64,000 bases of DNA from NCBI GenBank assembly GCA_965225955.1, contig CBDDBX010000019.1, positions 62,001 through 126,000 of the forward strand, given 5' to 3'. The notes beneath the pieces are model-generated. The model did not search any database. It saw only the letters and a program-made list of their open reading frames with translations, and had not been told where the DNA came from. This DNA is from CBDDBX01 sp965225955 (lineage in GTDB: Bacteria > Acidobacteriota > Aminicenantia > UBA2199). The number at the start of each line of letters is the position of its first letter. The stretch's first letter is position 1. A program made the position numbers and the translations under genes. Below are positions 1 through 9,065 of the stretch, piece after piece.

Positions 1-1154
1 CAGATACAATTAAAGGTAAAGGTATCTCATTTATGGAGCATACCGAAGATATGAAAGATGGTGGCTTTTACAGATGGCATTCCGGTGCTCCTGGTGATGA
101 AGCTTTCATTGAAGGCTACAAAGAGCTTAAAGAGAGAGTTGATAAAGATGTTGCTGGTCTTGGGATTGCGCCTCTGGTTTACACTGAGCTGTCAATACCG
201 GAGAAAAAACCAAGTGGAGTAACATCAGAATATGTAGCTGATGCTTTTGGAAAAGCTCTTGTGGACGTTGGAAGAGATAATAAAAAACTTGTTGTAATTG
301 ATGCTGATCTGGCAGCTGATTGCAGGGTACGTACTTTTGGTGAAGAGTATCCTGACCGGTTCTTTGAAAATGGCATTGCTGAACAGGATATGGTTTCCAT
401 GGCAGGTGGTATGGCTAAAGAAGGGCTTGTACCTGTTGTTAATAGTTTTGCCAGTTTTCTTGCTTCCCGTGCTAATGAGCAGATATACAATAATGCTGGT
501 GAAGACAGAAAGGTCATATATGCCTGTCATTACGCAGGATTACTTCCGGCAGGTCCCGGACTTTCTCATCAGAGTGTAAGAGATATTTCTCTTTTTGGGG
601 CTTTTCCAAATGTTGAGATTCTGCAGCCCGGTAACAGTAAGGAAGCGGAAGATATTGTTAAATATGCTGTTGATGGCACAGATAACAGTGTAATGATTCG
701 TTTAATAATAGGCCCGTCTCCACGTAACATTGAACTGCCTTCAGATTACTCATTTGAGTATGGTAAAGGTTCAGTAATCAGGGATGGTAAAGATGCTGTT
801 ATCTTTACAGCAGGACCTGTTATGCTGCATGAAGCACTTAAGGCATCAGAACTTCTGGAAGAGAAAGGGTTTGGACTTAAAGTAGTGAATATGCCATGGC
901 TCAACAGAACAGATGAAGAGTGGTTCTGTAATGTTACTGGTGATGTTAAATATGTATACACCCTTGATGATCACTCTGTAGTAGGTGGATTAGGAGATTC
1001 AATACTTAACAGCCTCAATAATACAGGACTTATAAAGAGAGTTAATTTTGAAAAGCTGGGACTCACAGAGTACCCCGAGTGGGGAACCCCGCCGGAGGTA
1101 TTGGGACACCATAAACTGGATGGACTAAGTATAAGTAACAGGATAAAAGTTTAA
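1..1154 (+). CDS. Transketolase, 5'-truncated by the window edge
   Basis: This is the C-terminal part of a thiamine-diphosphate transketolase. The reading frame is open to the window edge. The codons before the first ATG at 33 read DTIKGKGISFME, the conserved end of the transketolase TPP-binding domain, so the gene starts upstream and 33 is not its start. The visible part has the pyrimidine-binding domain with the GIAEQDM motif, whose Glu activates the cofactor, and a C-terminal transketolase domain. It precedes the exporter genes by 12 bases. Transketolases inside polysaccharide loci can be house-keeping copies or supply unusual sugar phosphates or branched sugars; which applies here is not visible. 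Confidence 0.9.
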   Translation, partial: DTIKGKGISFMEHTEDMKDGGFYRWHSGAPGDEAFIEGYKELKERVDKDVAGLGIAPLVYTELSIPEKKPSGVTSEYVADAFGKALVDVGRDNKKLVVIDADLAADCRVRTFGEEYPDRFFENGIAEQDMVSMAGGMAKEGLVPVVNSFASFLASRANEQIYNNAGEDRKVIYACHYAGLLPAGPGLSHQSVRDISLFGAFPNVEILQPGNSKEAEDIVKYAVDGTDNSVMIRLIIGPSPRNIELPSDYSFEYGKGSVIRDGKDAVIFTAGPVMLHEALKASELLEEKGFGLKVVNMPWLNRTDEEWFCNVTGDVKYVYTLDDHSVVGGLGDSILNSLNNTGLIKRVNFEKLGLTEYPEWGTPPEVLGHHKLDGLSISNRIKV

Positions 1155-1166
1155 AAAGGATATTTA

Positions 1167-1985
1167 ATGAAAGAAGTTGTCATTAAACCGGCAAATCGCG
1201 GCAAAAGTATAGATCTGAAAGAACTATACAGATACAGAGCTATGATTACCGGGATGATAAAGAAGAATATCAGGATTCAGTTTGATGAGCGGGTACTTGG
1301 TTATTTCTGGGTATTCGCAAGACCATTGACTATGGTTTTCATCTTTACTGTAATCAGAAAATATTCAAGTGCAGATATGAAGGTGCCAATCTCATATTCT
1401 CTCTATTTTTACAGTGGCATAATTCTCTGGTTCTACTTCAGAGAAGCTATTATGAATGTAGCCAAAAGTACAACAAGAGATGCGGGATTAATTAAGAAAG
1501 TCTACTTCCCAAGAATTATAAGCCCAATAGTTTCAGTAGGTTCCAGTTTTTATAATCTGCTTATAAGTATGGTGCCTCTTGTGATAATGATGATTTGGCA
1601 GAAAGTTGTACCGGGTGTGAATCTCCTGCTGTTACCTGTTATTCTGTTTCAGAGTATGCTTCTGAGTATGGGAATAGGAATGGTCTTCTCTTCTCTCTCT
1701 CTTATAAGAAAAGATTACGATAACTTTCTTATGCTCTGTCTTTATGTAGGGCTTTTTGTTTCGCCCGTTATATATTCTCCGGCTATGATACCTGAGAGTG
1801 CAAGAATAATTTATAATCTGAATCCGGTTTCCGGTAGTCTGCTTGCATTCAGATCCTGTCTTTTTTCCGGTTACCCTTTTCCATTATATGAGTTTCTGTA
1901 CTCATCTTTAGGTTCAGTTATTATTTTAATGATGGGAATAAGAATGCATAGACGGGTAGATACATTTCTGGCGGATAAATTATGA
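1167..1985 (+). CDS. wzm: Polysaccharide ABC exporter permease (Wzm-type, ABC-2 family)
   Basis: The product has 272 residues, typical of Wzm/TagG-type permeases. The cytoplasmic N-terminus is followed by about six hydrophobic segments, starting near residue 45. It would form the inner-membrane channel that exports lipid-linked polysaccharide. An AAGGA ribosome site precedes the ATG. The stop overlaps the start of the Wzt-like ATPase gene by 4 bases (ATGA at 1982-1985), which supports translational coupling of the two transporter halves. No Wzx flippase or Wzy polymerase was recognised, in line with an ABC-transporter-dependent pathway. Confidence 0.92.
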   Translation: MKEVVIKPANRGKSIDLKELYRYRAMITGMIKKNIRIQFDERVLGYFWVFARPLTMVFIFTVIRKYSSADMKVPISYSLYFYSGIILWFYFREAIMNVAKSTTRDAGLIKKVYFPRIISPIVSVGSSFYNLLISMVPLVIMMIWQKVVPGVNLLLLPVILFQSMLLSMGIGMVFSSLSLIRKDYDNFLMLCLYVGLFVSPVIYSPAMIPESARIIYNLNPVSGSLLAFRSCLFSGYPFPLYEFLYSSLGSVIILMMGIRMHRRVDTFLADKL

Positions 1986-3319
1986 AACATACTAAACCCG
2001 TTATAAGTGTTAGAAACCTGTCAAAGAGGTACTATATAGAGAATGGCTCAGGAGCAGGAAAGGGAATGTCAGATCTGCTTGCAGCTCCTTTCAGGTTATT
2101 GTTCGGTAATGGTCCCGAAAATGGTAAAGGATTTAAAGAGATTATGGCTCTTGATGGCATCAGTATAGATATCATGCAGGGTGATAAGGTTGGTATAATA
2201 GGGAGAAACGGAGCTGGAAAAACAACTCTGCTGAAAATATTATCACGAATAGTTTATCCCTCGGCTGGGGAAGCTGTTATAAGAGGCAGAGTAACTTCAC
2301 TTCTGGAAGTTGGAACAGGTTTCAATATGAACCTGACTGGAAAGGAGAATATTTTTCTCAATGCTTCGATTCATGGATTAAGTAAACCGGAGATAGAAGA
2401 CATATATGAGAATATTGTAGAGTTTTCAGGAGTTAGCAAATTTATCAATACCCCTGTGAAGTTCTATTCCAAAGGTATGTATATGAGACTGGCTTTTGCT
2501 GTAGCTGCGCATCTTGATCCGGATATTATGATGCTTGATGAGGTTCTTGCAGTAGGAGATCTGGCTTTTCAGAAAAAATGCCTTAACAGAGTAAAAGGCA
2601 TGGCTACAGATGGAAGAACTATATTGATGGTTTCCCACAGTATGGGTAACATTAATCGATTCTGTGATAAATGTATCTGGCTTGAAGATGGCAGGATAGT
2701 TATGGCAGGAGATGTGGCTGAAGTTACAGCTGCATATTCAGAGACTGTACTCAATGTCAAAAGCTCAGTTTCCTTTAAAAAAGAAGATAAAACTACAGAA
2801 AAGAGTGAGGGACAGGAAACAGAGCAGGAATCATCAGCAGAGAGTGATTCTGAGAATACAGGCAGGGCAGATCTGATTAATGCAAGGATTATAGATAGTA
2901 AACGGGAGAGTTGTACTGTTATTCCTGTTGATCAGCCTGTTGGTATTGAATTCACATATAAGGTCAGGAGTACTGAATATTCAATGGTGCCGGCGATGGC
3001 CCTCATTGACAAAGAAGATAATACTGTATTCTGGGCAGTTGATGGTAATAAGCAGCACCATGAAAATATAAAGAAAGATGGAGTCCACACATCAACAGTA
3101 TGGATTCCTGGTAATTTTCTGAATGAAGGCAACTATTATGTGAATTTATCTGTTGCAACACCGGATACAAGTCCTCAGATTAAACATTTTTACTATGATA
3201 AAGCCCTCTCTTTTTTATCAACAGAAGCTGTAGATAATGTAGATACTGCCAGAGGAATAATGCCCAGGAATTTTCCAGGTTCTATAAGACCTAAACTGAA
3301 TTGGGAGTATGATTCATGA
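1982..3319 (+). CDS. wzt: Polysaccharide ABC exporter ATPase with C-terminal substrate-binding domain (Wzt-type)
   Basis: The protein has 445 residues. Residues about 1-250 are an ABC ATPase with Walker A GRNGAGKTT near residue 75, the degenerate signature YSKGM usual for Wzt, and Walker B MMLDEVLAVGD. An acidic Glu/Ser-rich linker (about residues 265-295) joins it to a C-terminal domain of about 150 residues that matches the Wzt_C carbohydrate-binding type. In the characterised E. coli O8/O9a systems this domain recognises the modified non-reducing end of the finished glycan. The extended C-terminus therefore suggests that the exported chain carries a terminal cap. The gene overlaps the permease gene and the following radical SAM gene by 4 bases each. 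Confidence 0.93.
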   Translation: MKHTKPVISVRNLSKRYYIENGSGAGKGMSDLLAAPFRLLFGNGPENGKGFKEIMALDGISIDIMQGDKVGIIGRNGAGKTTLLKILSRIVYPSAGEAVIRGRVTSLLEVGTGFNMNLTGKENIFLNASIHGLSKPEIEDIYENIVEFSGVSKFINTPVKFYSKGMYMRLAFAVAAHLDPDIMMLDEVLAVGDLAFQKKCLNRVKGMATDGRTILMVSHSMGNINRFCDKCIWLEDGRIVMAGDVAEVTAAYSETVLNVKSSVSFKKEDKTTEKSEGQETEQESSAESDSENTGRADLINARIIDSKRESCTVIPVDQPVGIEFTYKVRSTEYSMVPAMALIDKEDNTVFWAVDGNKQHHENIKKDGVHTSTVWIPGNFLNEGNYYVNLSVATPDTSPQIKHFYYDKALSFLSTEAVDNVDTARGIMPRNFPGSIRPKLNWEYDS

Positions 3320-4704
3320 GATCAGGCCGGATTGTACTTTTTAATCCTCTGGGTTTTGAATATCCCGAAGAAAAGCTACTGAAAAAGGGGCTGACTCATC
3401 TCGCAGGATTGCCTTTGAGTGTTTTGTCGGTTTCTGTGCTTGTCGAAAAATACGGATATGATGTTAAAATTATTTCCGGATCGGAAAAAGACTATATTAA
3501 TAAAATAAAAAAGACGGTTAATAAAGAAACGATAATATTTGGTATCTCAAGTATGACTGGTTATCAGATAACACAGGGGCTTAAAATTGCTGCTGTTGTA
3601 AGGGAAATTAATCCATCTGTAACTATTGCCTGGGGAGGATTTCATCCGTCTATTATGCCTGATCAGACTGCGGAAGCAGATCTGGTGGATGTTGTGATCA
3701 GAGGCTATGGGGAGAAAACTCTTCTGGAACTTGCAGATGCAGTTTCTGAAGGTAAAGATTTTAAAAACATAAATGGAATAACTTACCTTGATAATGGTAC
3801 TCTGATCAGTACCCCTGACAGAGAACTGGATGATCTGGATAATTTTCCACCCCTTCCATACCATCTGATAAAGGTTGAGGATTTTCTTACACCTGAACTT
3901 GGAGAAAAAACAATTGCTTATATGACAAGCAGGGGGTGTCCTAATAGCTGCTCCTTCTGTTCAGATAAAGTTATATATAAGAGAAAATGGAATGCTTATA
4001 GTGTAGACAGAGTACTCGATGATTTTCAGTTTCTTAAGAATATGTACGGAATTGATTCTGTAAGAATAATGGACTCAAACTTTTTTGTAAATGAAAAGAG
4101 AGTAGCAGATTTCTGCCGTGGGATGATTGACAGAGAACTGAATATCAAATGGGGAAGGGTAAATGGTAGTGCTGAAATCCTTGTGAGATACAGTGAAGAA
4201 ACCTGGCAGTTACTGAAAGATGCTGGTTGCCATTCCATAGCTGTAGGAATTGAATCCGGATATGATAAAGCTCTCAGAAAAATAAATAAACCAGCTTCTC
4301 TTGATAATGTATATTTACTGAAAGATATTCTTAATAAATACGGAATTAATCTTCTTGGAGCTTTTATGCTTGGTATACCTCTGGCTTACGAAGACTATGC
4401 TAAACAGCGCGGGGAGTTTTGTAAAGAAGTTGGTAAGACTATCCATCTTATAAACGATCTCATGAAGAATAAGAGAGAAGATGATCGTGTTCAACTGTTT
4501 AAATGTACTCCTTATCCTGGTACAGAACTCTTTAATGAGTGTTGCAAATATGGATGGAATATGCCGGAACGATTTGAAGACTGGCAGAGAAACACTCTCT
4601 TTAATTCAGATATGACATGGCTTACAGAAGATGAAGTCAGCTTAATCGATTCGTTGATTGTACTACTACAACAAGCATATCCTGCAAAGGCAAAAGGAAA
4701 ATAA
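3316..4704 (+). CDS. B12-binding-domain radical SAM protein
   Basis: The protein has 462 residues. The N-terminal ~150 residues look like a cobalamin-binding-type Rossmann domain. The radical SAM core follows, with the cluster motif CPNSCSFC (CxxxCxxC) near residue 210. This architecture is shared by B12-dependent methyltransferases and by enzymes that rearrange or methylate unactivated carbons. In this locus it could C-methylate or otherwise modify a sugar or lipid, but the substrate cannot be read from the sequence. A second gene of similar architecture lies at 22679-24218. Confidence 0.85.
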   Translation: MRSGRIVLFNPLGFEYPEEKLLKKGLTHLAGLPLSVLSVSVLVEKYGYDVKIISGSEKDYINKIKKTVNKETIIFGISSMTGYQITQGLKIAAVVREINPSVTIAWGGFHPSIMPDQTAEADLVDVVIRGYGEKTLLELADAVSEGKDFKNINGITYLDNGTLISTPDRELDDLDNFPPLPYHLIKVEDFLTPELGEKTIAYMTSRGCPNSCSFCSDKVIYKRKWNAYSVDRVLDDFQFLKNMYGIDSVRIMDSNFFVNEKRVADFCRGMIDRELNIKWGRVNGSAEILVRYSEETWQLLKDAGCHSIAVGIESGYDKALRKINKPASLDNVYLLKDILNKYGINLLGAFMLGIPLAYEDYAKQRGEFCKEVGKTIHLINDLMKNKREDDRVQLFKCTPYPGTELFNECCKYGWNMPERFEDWQRNTLFNSDMTWLTEDEVSLIDSLIVLLQQAYPAKAKGK

Positions 4705-4707
4705 TAG

Positions 4708-5430
4708 ATGGAAAGTATAAAAAAATGTGATAAAAATCTGCTCTTTGATGAAGAGTATTATTTAAAAATAAATGAAGCCAGGTGGGAGTTTGCCGACAGA
4801 GTAATTGATGAACTCAGAGAGAAGCTTGGCTTAAATAGTTGCAACGATTTTGGTTGTGGCCCTGGATGGTTTACCGGAAAGCTGAAAGAAAAGGATATTA
4901 AAGTGATCGGTATAGAAGGTAGGTCTGAACTAGTGGATATCGCCAGAGAGCGAGTGCCTGATACAGAGTTTTTTGTTGCTGATGTGGAGTCAAAAAGCGA
5001 GATGATCCATCTGAAAAAATCTGATCTGTCATTCTGTTTTGGGCTTCTTTACCATCTGGAGAATCCTTTCAGAGCAATTAGAAATATTGGCTCTTTAACA
5101 GATAAAGTGCTTTTTGTGGAAACACAGCTGGTCAGAGAGGGAGCACCTGTAACCTGGTTTGTGGATGAAGGTAAGAATGAAACTCAGGGATTAAGTCATA
5201 TAGCAATGATACCGGATAGACTGGCATTGATCAAAATGTTATATGCTTCCGGTTTTGATCAGGTTCTTGAATATTCAGGCTCAATTGAGCATGAAGATTT
5301 CAGAGATACAGAAGAGAAGTTTGCCAGACGAGGTGTCTTTTTAGGTATAAAAGGGCAGGTAATAGAGTTGGATAACTGGACTAAAGTGCAGAATTTTAAA
5401 GCTGTAAAATATAACTACGGTAGAAAGTAA
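4708..5430 (+). CDS. Class I SAM-dependent methyltransferase
   Basis: This 240-residue protein has a SAM-binding motif I of the form DFGCGPGWF near residue 48, followed by an acidic residue at the end of the next strand (IGIEG). The region CFGLLYHLENP matches the motif seen in many sugar and lipid methyltransferases. It lies 3 bases after the radical SAM gene and 5 bases before the FkbM gene. The substrate is not identified; O-methylation of a sugar is the simplest reading. Confidence 0.85.
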   Translation: MESIKKCDKNLLFDEEYYLKINEARWEFADRVIDELREKLGLNSCNDFGCGPGWFTGKLKEKDIKVIGIEGRSELVDIARERVPDTEFFVADVESKSEMIHLKKSDLSFCFGLLYHLENPFRAIRNIGSLTDKVLFVETQLVREGAPVTWFVDEGKNETQGLSHIAMIPDRLALIKMLYASGFDQVLEYSGSIEHEDFRDTEEKFARRGVFLGIKGQVIELDNWTKVQNFKAVKYNYGRK

Positions 5431-5435
5431 CAGAT

Positions 5436-6689
5436 ATGAAAGACAGAATAAATTTAAATCCAGTAACAGAGATAGAAATGCTGACAGTACTGTACAGAGT
5501 GCTGAATAGAGTTGTTGATTTACCTGAAGCCGGAGCAGGTTATGCAAAGAAGCTGAAAAAGCTGACGGAAAAGATCCATGTTCCAGGGGTGAGAGATGTA
5601 AGGGAGGTGGAATTCCCTGATAACCTTAAATTATCTGTAGATCTTGGAGACAGGCTTGGATGTTACTACTTTTATGGATTCTCTCCAGAAAGAACTGAGG
5701 CTGAGTTCTTTCTCAATCTTTTACCAGAAAAAGGTGTTATGCTTGATATTGGTGCAAATATTGGTAGTTATACATTAAGATGCAGCAAGCGGTCTCCTGA
5801 ACTGGATATATATGCCTTTGAACCTTCTGTTTCTGCATATGAGCTTCTGTGTCTCAATGTTAAAGAGAATAAGACTGACTCAAAGGTCAGGTGTCTTGAT
5901 GTTGCAGTATCATCCCGGCAGGGAAGAGAGAAGTTTTATGAAGCCGCGGAATCTTCATTCAGTGGATTCAGTGATAATCGCAGAGCTGATGTAAAAAGGG
6001 TATCTGAAGTTAACGTTACTACTCTGGATGCTTTTGCAGAAGAGAGAGGCATAGAGTCTGTTAATGGAATTAAAATTGATGTAGAAGGTTTTGAAACAGA
6101 GGTGTTAAGAGGAGGCAGGAGCTTATTCAACAGATCATCCGATCTTTTTATGATGCTTGAATATAGTATTAAAAATCTGAATGAAAATAAGAAAAGTGAG
6201 TTTTTTGAAGAACTTGGAAACCTTATTCAATCAGGTTTTAATATTTTCGCAATAGATACTGATAAAAGATTGATCAGAATTAATAAGGTAAGTGAACTTG
6301 AAGAGTTTGATAATACAAATCTTTTTTTATTCAGTGACAGGTTTCTGGAGATGAAGGATGTGGTTGCTGTTTTTAATGAAACTGTCGGTAATTCAGATGA
6401 CAGGAGATCAGATACAATAAGTTTTGCTGAGGACTTTCTTACTGAAATTGTATCTGGTAACGATGAGTTGATTGGTAATTTTAAAGCTATGCTGAAAAGT
6501 AAAGATGCAAAATTATCAGAGTTAAAGAATAAAAACAGGGAACAGGGAAATGAGTTCAGGAAGAGAGTTGCTGATGAAAAAGAGAGAAGCGGAAATCTGA
6601 AAAACATGCTTATTGATTCAAAGCTTAGAATCAGGGAATTAAAGAGTGAACTCGCTGATTGTAAAAAAAGAACTGGCAGGGGAGCCTGA
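5436..6689 (+). CDS. FkbM-family methyltransferase with C-terminal coiled coil
   Basis: The protein has 417 residues. Residues about 75-290 are an FkbM-type methyltransferase, with motif I VMLDIGANIGSYT and the family-typical KIDVEGFE segment. FkbM enzymes usually O-methylate hydroxyls on polyketides or sugars. The last ~75 residues are rich in Lys/Glu/Leu with heptad-like spacing (ELIGNFKAML through RIRELKSELADCK), which is unusual for the family and predicts a long coiled coil. Next to a Wzt with a C-terminal glycan-binding domain, this recalls WbdD, where a methyltransferase cap and a coiled-coil ruler set O-antigen length. That analogy is inference. Confidence 0.85.
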   Translation: MKDRINLNPVTEIEMLTVLYRVLNRVVDLPEAGAGYAKKLKKLTEKIHVPGVRDVREVEFPDNLKLSVDLGDRLGCYYFYGFSPERTEAEFFLNLLPEKGVMLDIGANIGSYTLRCSKRSPELDIYAFEPSVSAYELLCLNVKENKTDSKVRCLDVAVSSRQGREKFYEAAESSFSGFSDNRRADVKRVSEVNVTTLDAFAEERGIESVNGIKIDVEGFETEVLRGGRSLFNRSSDLFMMLEYSIKNLNENKKSEFFEELGNLIQSGFNIFAIDTDKRLIRINKVSELEEFDNTNLFLFSDRFLEMKDVVAVFNETVGNSDDRRSDTISFAEDFLTEIVSGNDELIGNFKAMLKSKDAKLSELKNKNREQGNEFRKRVADEKERSGNLKNMLIDSKLRIRELKSELADCKKRTGRGA

Positions 6690-6691
6690 TT

Positions 6692-8383
6692 ATGAGTCTG
6701 AAAGGATTTATTGAGAGAGTAATTAAAAAAAGAGCTCCTGAAGTATCTGAACCAGTTGTAAAAGGTAGATTGCCTGACTGGAAGGGGCTTATTAAAAGAG
6801 ATAGGGATTTCTGGAATACCAGCCTGGAATCTGTTGATGCAGCAGGTGGGGATATACTTATACCAACATGTGTTGGTGGTCAGGCTGCTGTTACAGTTCT
6901 GGAGAGTACTCTTGGTATAGCACTTACTTTAAGAGGAGCTAAAGTAAGGCTTCTGCTATGTGATAAGATGATGCCCGCCTGTCTCAATGTACATTTTAAG
7001 AAGATTGGTGGTTATAGCAGTATAAATGACTATGAGATGAATAGTAATGTCTGTAAAGGGTGTTTTGCCAAAGGAGATGCGGTTTTCAGACAAACAGACC
7101 TTGATGTTTTATATTACAGTGATTTTATCAAAGATAATGAAATAGAAGAGATAAGACAATTTACAAACAAGTTATCAGCAGAAGAGATAAAAAACTATCA
7201 GAAAGATGGACTGGCTGTAGGAGAGCATGCTCATGCAGGGGCACTTCGTTTTCTTTCAATGGGACAGCTCCCTGCAGATGAAGAAGCAGAAACAGTTCTT
7301 AAGAGATACTTTGAGTCGGCATTGATAACAGAGATGGTACTTCAGAGGATATTTGACAGGAACAGGTATAAATCTGCTGTCTTTAATCATGGTATTTATG
7401 TGCCTCATGGCATTATTGGTGAGGTGTGCAGACAGAGAGGTATAAGAGTATCGAACTGGCAGGTAGCATATCGTCAGAAATGTTTTATATTTTCTCATTA
7501 CGAAACATATCACCATGCTCTTATTAAAGAACCGGTAAGTAACTGGGAGAATATAGAGCTGTCTGATAATGCGACGAAAACAATCATGGATTATCTTAAC
7601 AGTCGCAGATATGGTACAAAAGACTGGATATGGTTTCATGACCAGCCTAAACACGAACTTAAAGATATTCAGAAAGAGATTTCAGTGGATTTTTCAAAAC
7701 CAGTTATATCTCTGTTAACAAATGTTTTCTGGGATGCCCAGCTCCACTATAAGGCTAATGCTTTTACAGATATGCTGGACTGGTTAATTAAAACTATAGA
7801 GTATTTCAAAACAAGGATGGATTTGCAGCTTGTTATCAGAATCCATCCAGCAGAAGTGAGAGGCGCAATACCTTCAAGGCAGCCACTCACAGCTGAGATA
7901 GACAAGGCTTTTCCTGAATTGCCGGACAACGTATTCGTAATCCCTCCTGAAAGTCAGGTGAGTACGTACACACTAAGTGAAAACAGTAATGCGGTTCTTA
8001 TTTACGGAACCAAGACGGGGGTTGAACTCACCAGTATTGGTATACCGGTTGTTGTAGGTGGGGAAGCCTGGATTAGAAACAAGGGATTAACCCGGGATGC
8101 AGATTCACCGGAAGAGTACTATTCAATTCTTAATAATCTGCCCGTTGAAAGCAGAATGGATAGGTGTACAGTTGAGAGAGCACGGAAGTATGCGTTTCAC
8201 TTTTTCTACAGGCGTTTCATACCTCTTGAGTTTATGAAACCCTGCAGTTCAGGGGTTCCTTATGAAGTAGATATAAACTCGATCCGGGATCTGGCACAGG
8301 GAGTTGATAATGGACTGGATGTGCTCTGCGATGGAATAATGGAGGGAGAAGAGTTTATCTATCCTGCAGAGGAGTATTTATAG
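6692..8383 (+). CDS. Capsule-type glycosyltransferase-like protein, function unassigned
   Basis: The protein has 563 residues and no clear signal peptide or membrane segment. The C-terminal half reads like the C-terminal domain of capsule-type GT-B transferases: LVIRIHPAE near residue 390, then a Rossmann-like segment with YGTKTGVELTSIGIP, where a nucleotide-sugar would sit. The N-terminal half contains VGGQAAVTVLEST and a Cys-containing stretch (NVCKGCFAK). Similar fold signals occur in the genes at 28953-33179 and 34999-36267. A sugar-transfer role is likely, but donor and acceptor are unknown. The start is supported by GGGGAG upstream of the ATG. Confidence 0.7.
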   Translation: MSLKGFIERVIKKRAPEVSEPVVKGRLPDWKGLIKRDRDFWNTSLESVDAAGGDILIPTCVGGQAAVTVLESTLGIALTLRGAKVRLLLCDKMMPACLNVHFKKIGGYSSINDYEMNSNVCKGCFAKGDAVFRQTDLDVLYYSDFIKDNEIEEIRQFTNKLSAEEIKNYQKDGLAVGEHAHAGALRFLSMGQLPADEEAETVLKRYFESALITEMVLQRIFDRNRYKSAVFNHGIYVPHGIIGEVCRQRGIRVSNWQVAYRQKCFIFSHYETYHHALIKEPVSNWENIELSDNATKTIMDYLNSRRYGTKDWIWFHDQPKHELKDIQKEISVDFSKPVISLLTNVFWDAQLHYKANAFTDMLDWLIKTIEYFKTRMDLQLVIRIHPAEVRGAIPSRQPLTAEIDKAFPELPDNVFVIPPESQVSTYTLSENSNAVLIYGTKTGVELTSIGIPVVVGGEAWIRNKGLTRDADSPEEYYSILNNLPVESRMDRCTVERARKYAFHFFYRRFIPLEFMKPCSSGVPYEVDINSIRDLAQGVDNGLDVLCDGIMEGEEFIYPAEEYL

Positions 8384-9052
8384 ATGGCATTCGGAGTATC
8401 AAGAAAATTCTGGGATCATGCTTTTGCCAGTGGCAGGGTTTTTGGCAAGCCGGAGAGGAGCTTTATCATGGATAAGCTGTTCCTCCTGTTCGAACGTATT
8501 TTCAGTAAGTATTTCATGCACAGAGTGTGGAGAGAGTTTGAAAATATGTCCGTAACAGGAGATAATGTACTTCTTGGTTATGGGGCCAGAATAATCAACA
8601 GAAACAGCAAAGAAGCTGTAAAGATAGGAAATAATGTAGTATGCAGAGGGATTATAAGAGTTGAGAAGAATGGTACTCTTGAAATTGGAGATAATGTTTA
8701 TATCGGGGATGATGTAATTATTAGTGCTGCTGAAAGAATAGTTGTTGGAAGTGATACTCTCCTGGCTCATGGAGTACAGGTTTTTGACAATACATCACAT
8801 CCGGTTAAGTGGGATGAGAGAGCTTATCATTTCAGGATGCTCCTTGGGAAAGAGAAAAAAAAGCATATTGAAATCCCGGCTAAAGAGGTTGTAATAGGGA
8901 GAAATTGCTGGTTGAGTATGAACTCAATTGTTCTGAAGGGAGTAACTGTTGGAGATAGATCTGTTGTGGGAGCCGGTTCAGTTATTACGTCGGACGTTGC
9001 GGCAGACACGTTTATAGCAGGTAGTGTTAACTATATAGAAAGAGAGCTTTAG
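8384..9052 (+). CDS. Left-handed beta-helix acyltransferase (hexapeptide repeat, WbbJ-like)
   Basis: This 222-residue protein is dominated by hexapeptide-repeat sequence (IGNNVVCRG, IGDNVYIGDDVII, IGRNCWLSMNSIVLKGVTVGD), the signature of trimeric left-handed beta-helix acyltransferases. The segment DNTSHPV supplies the family-typical catalytic-site His region. It probably O-acetylates a sugar of the exported glycan using acetyl-CoA. The ATG follows the upstream stop codon directly (TAG then ATG), indicating coupled translation. Confidence 0.88.
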   Translation: MAFGVSRKFWDHAFASGRVFGKPERSFIMDKLFLLFERIFSKYFMHRVWREFENMSVTGDNVLLGYGARIINRNSKEAVKIGNNVVCRGIIRVEKNGTLEIGDNVYIGDDVIISAAERIVVGSDTLLAHGVQVFDNTSHPVKWDERAYHFRMLLGKEKKKHIEIPAKEVVIGRNCWLSMNSIVLKGVTVGDRSVVGAGSVITSDVAADTFIAGSVNYIEREL

Positions 9053-9065
9053 AAGAGGTGAAGAG

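Noticed and set aside
33..1154. Independent C-terminal-type transketolase subunit starting at ATG 33
   Set aside because: The frame upstream to the window edge encodes the conserved end of the N-terminal TPP-binding domain, so this is one long gene cut by the window.
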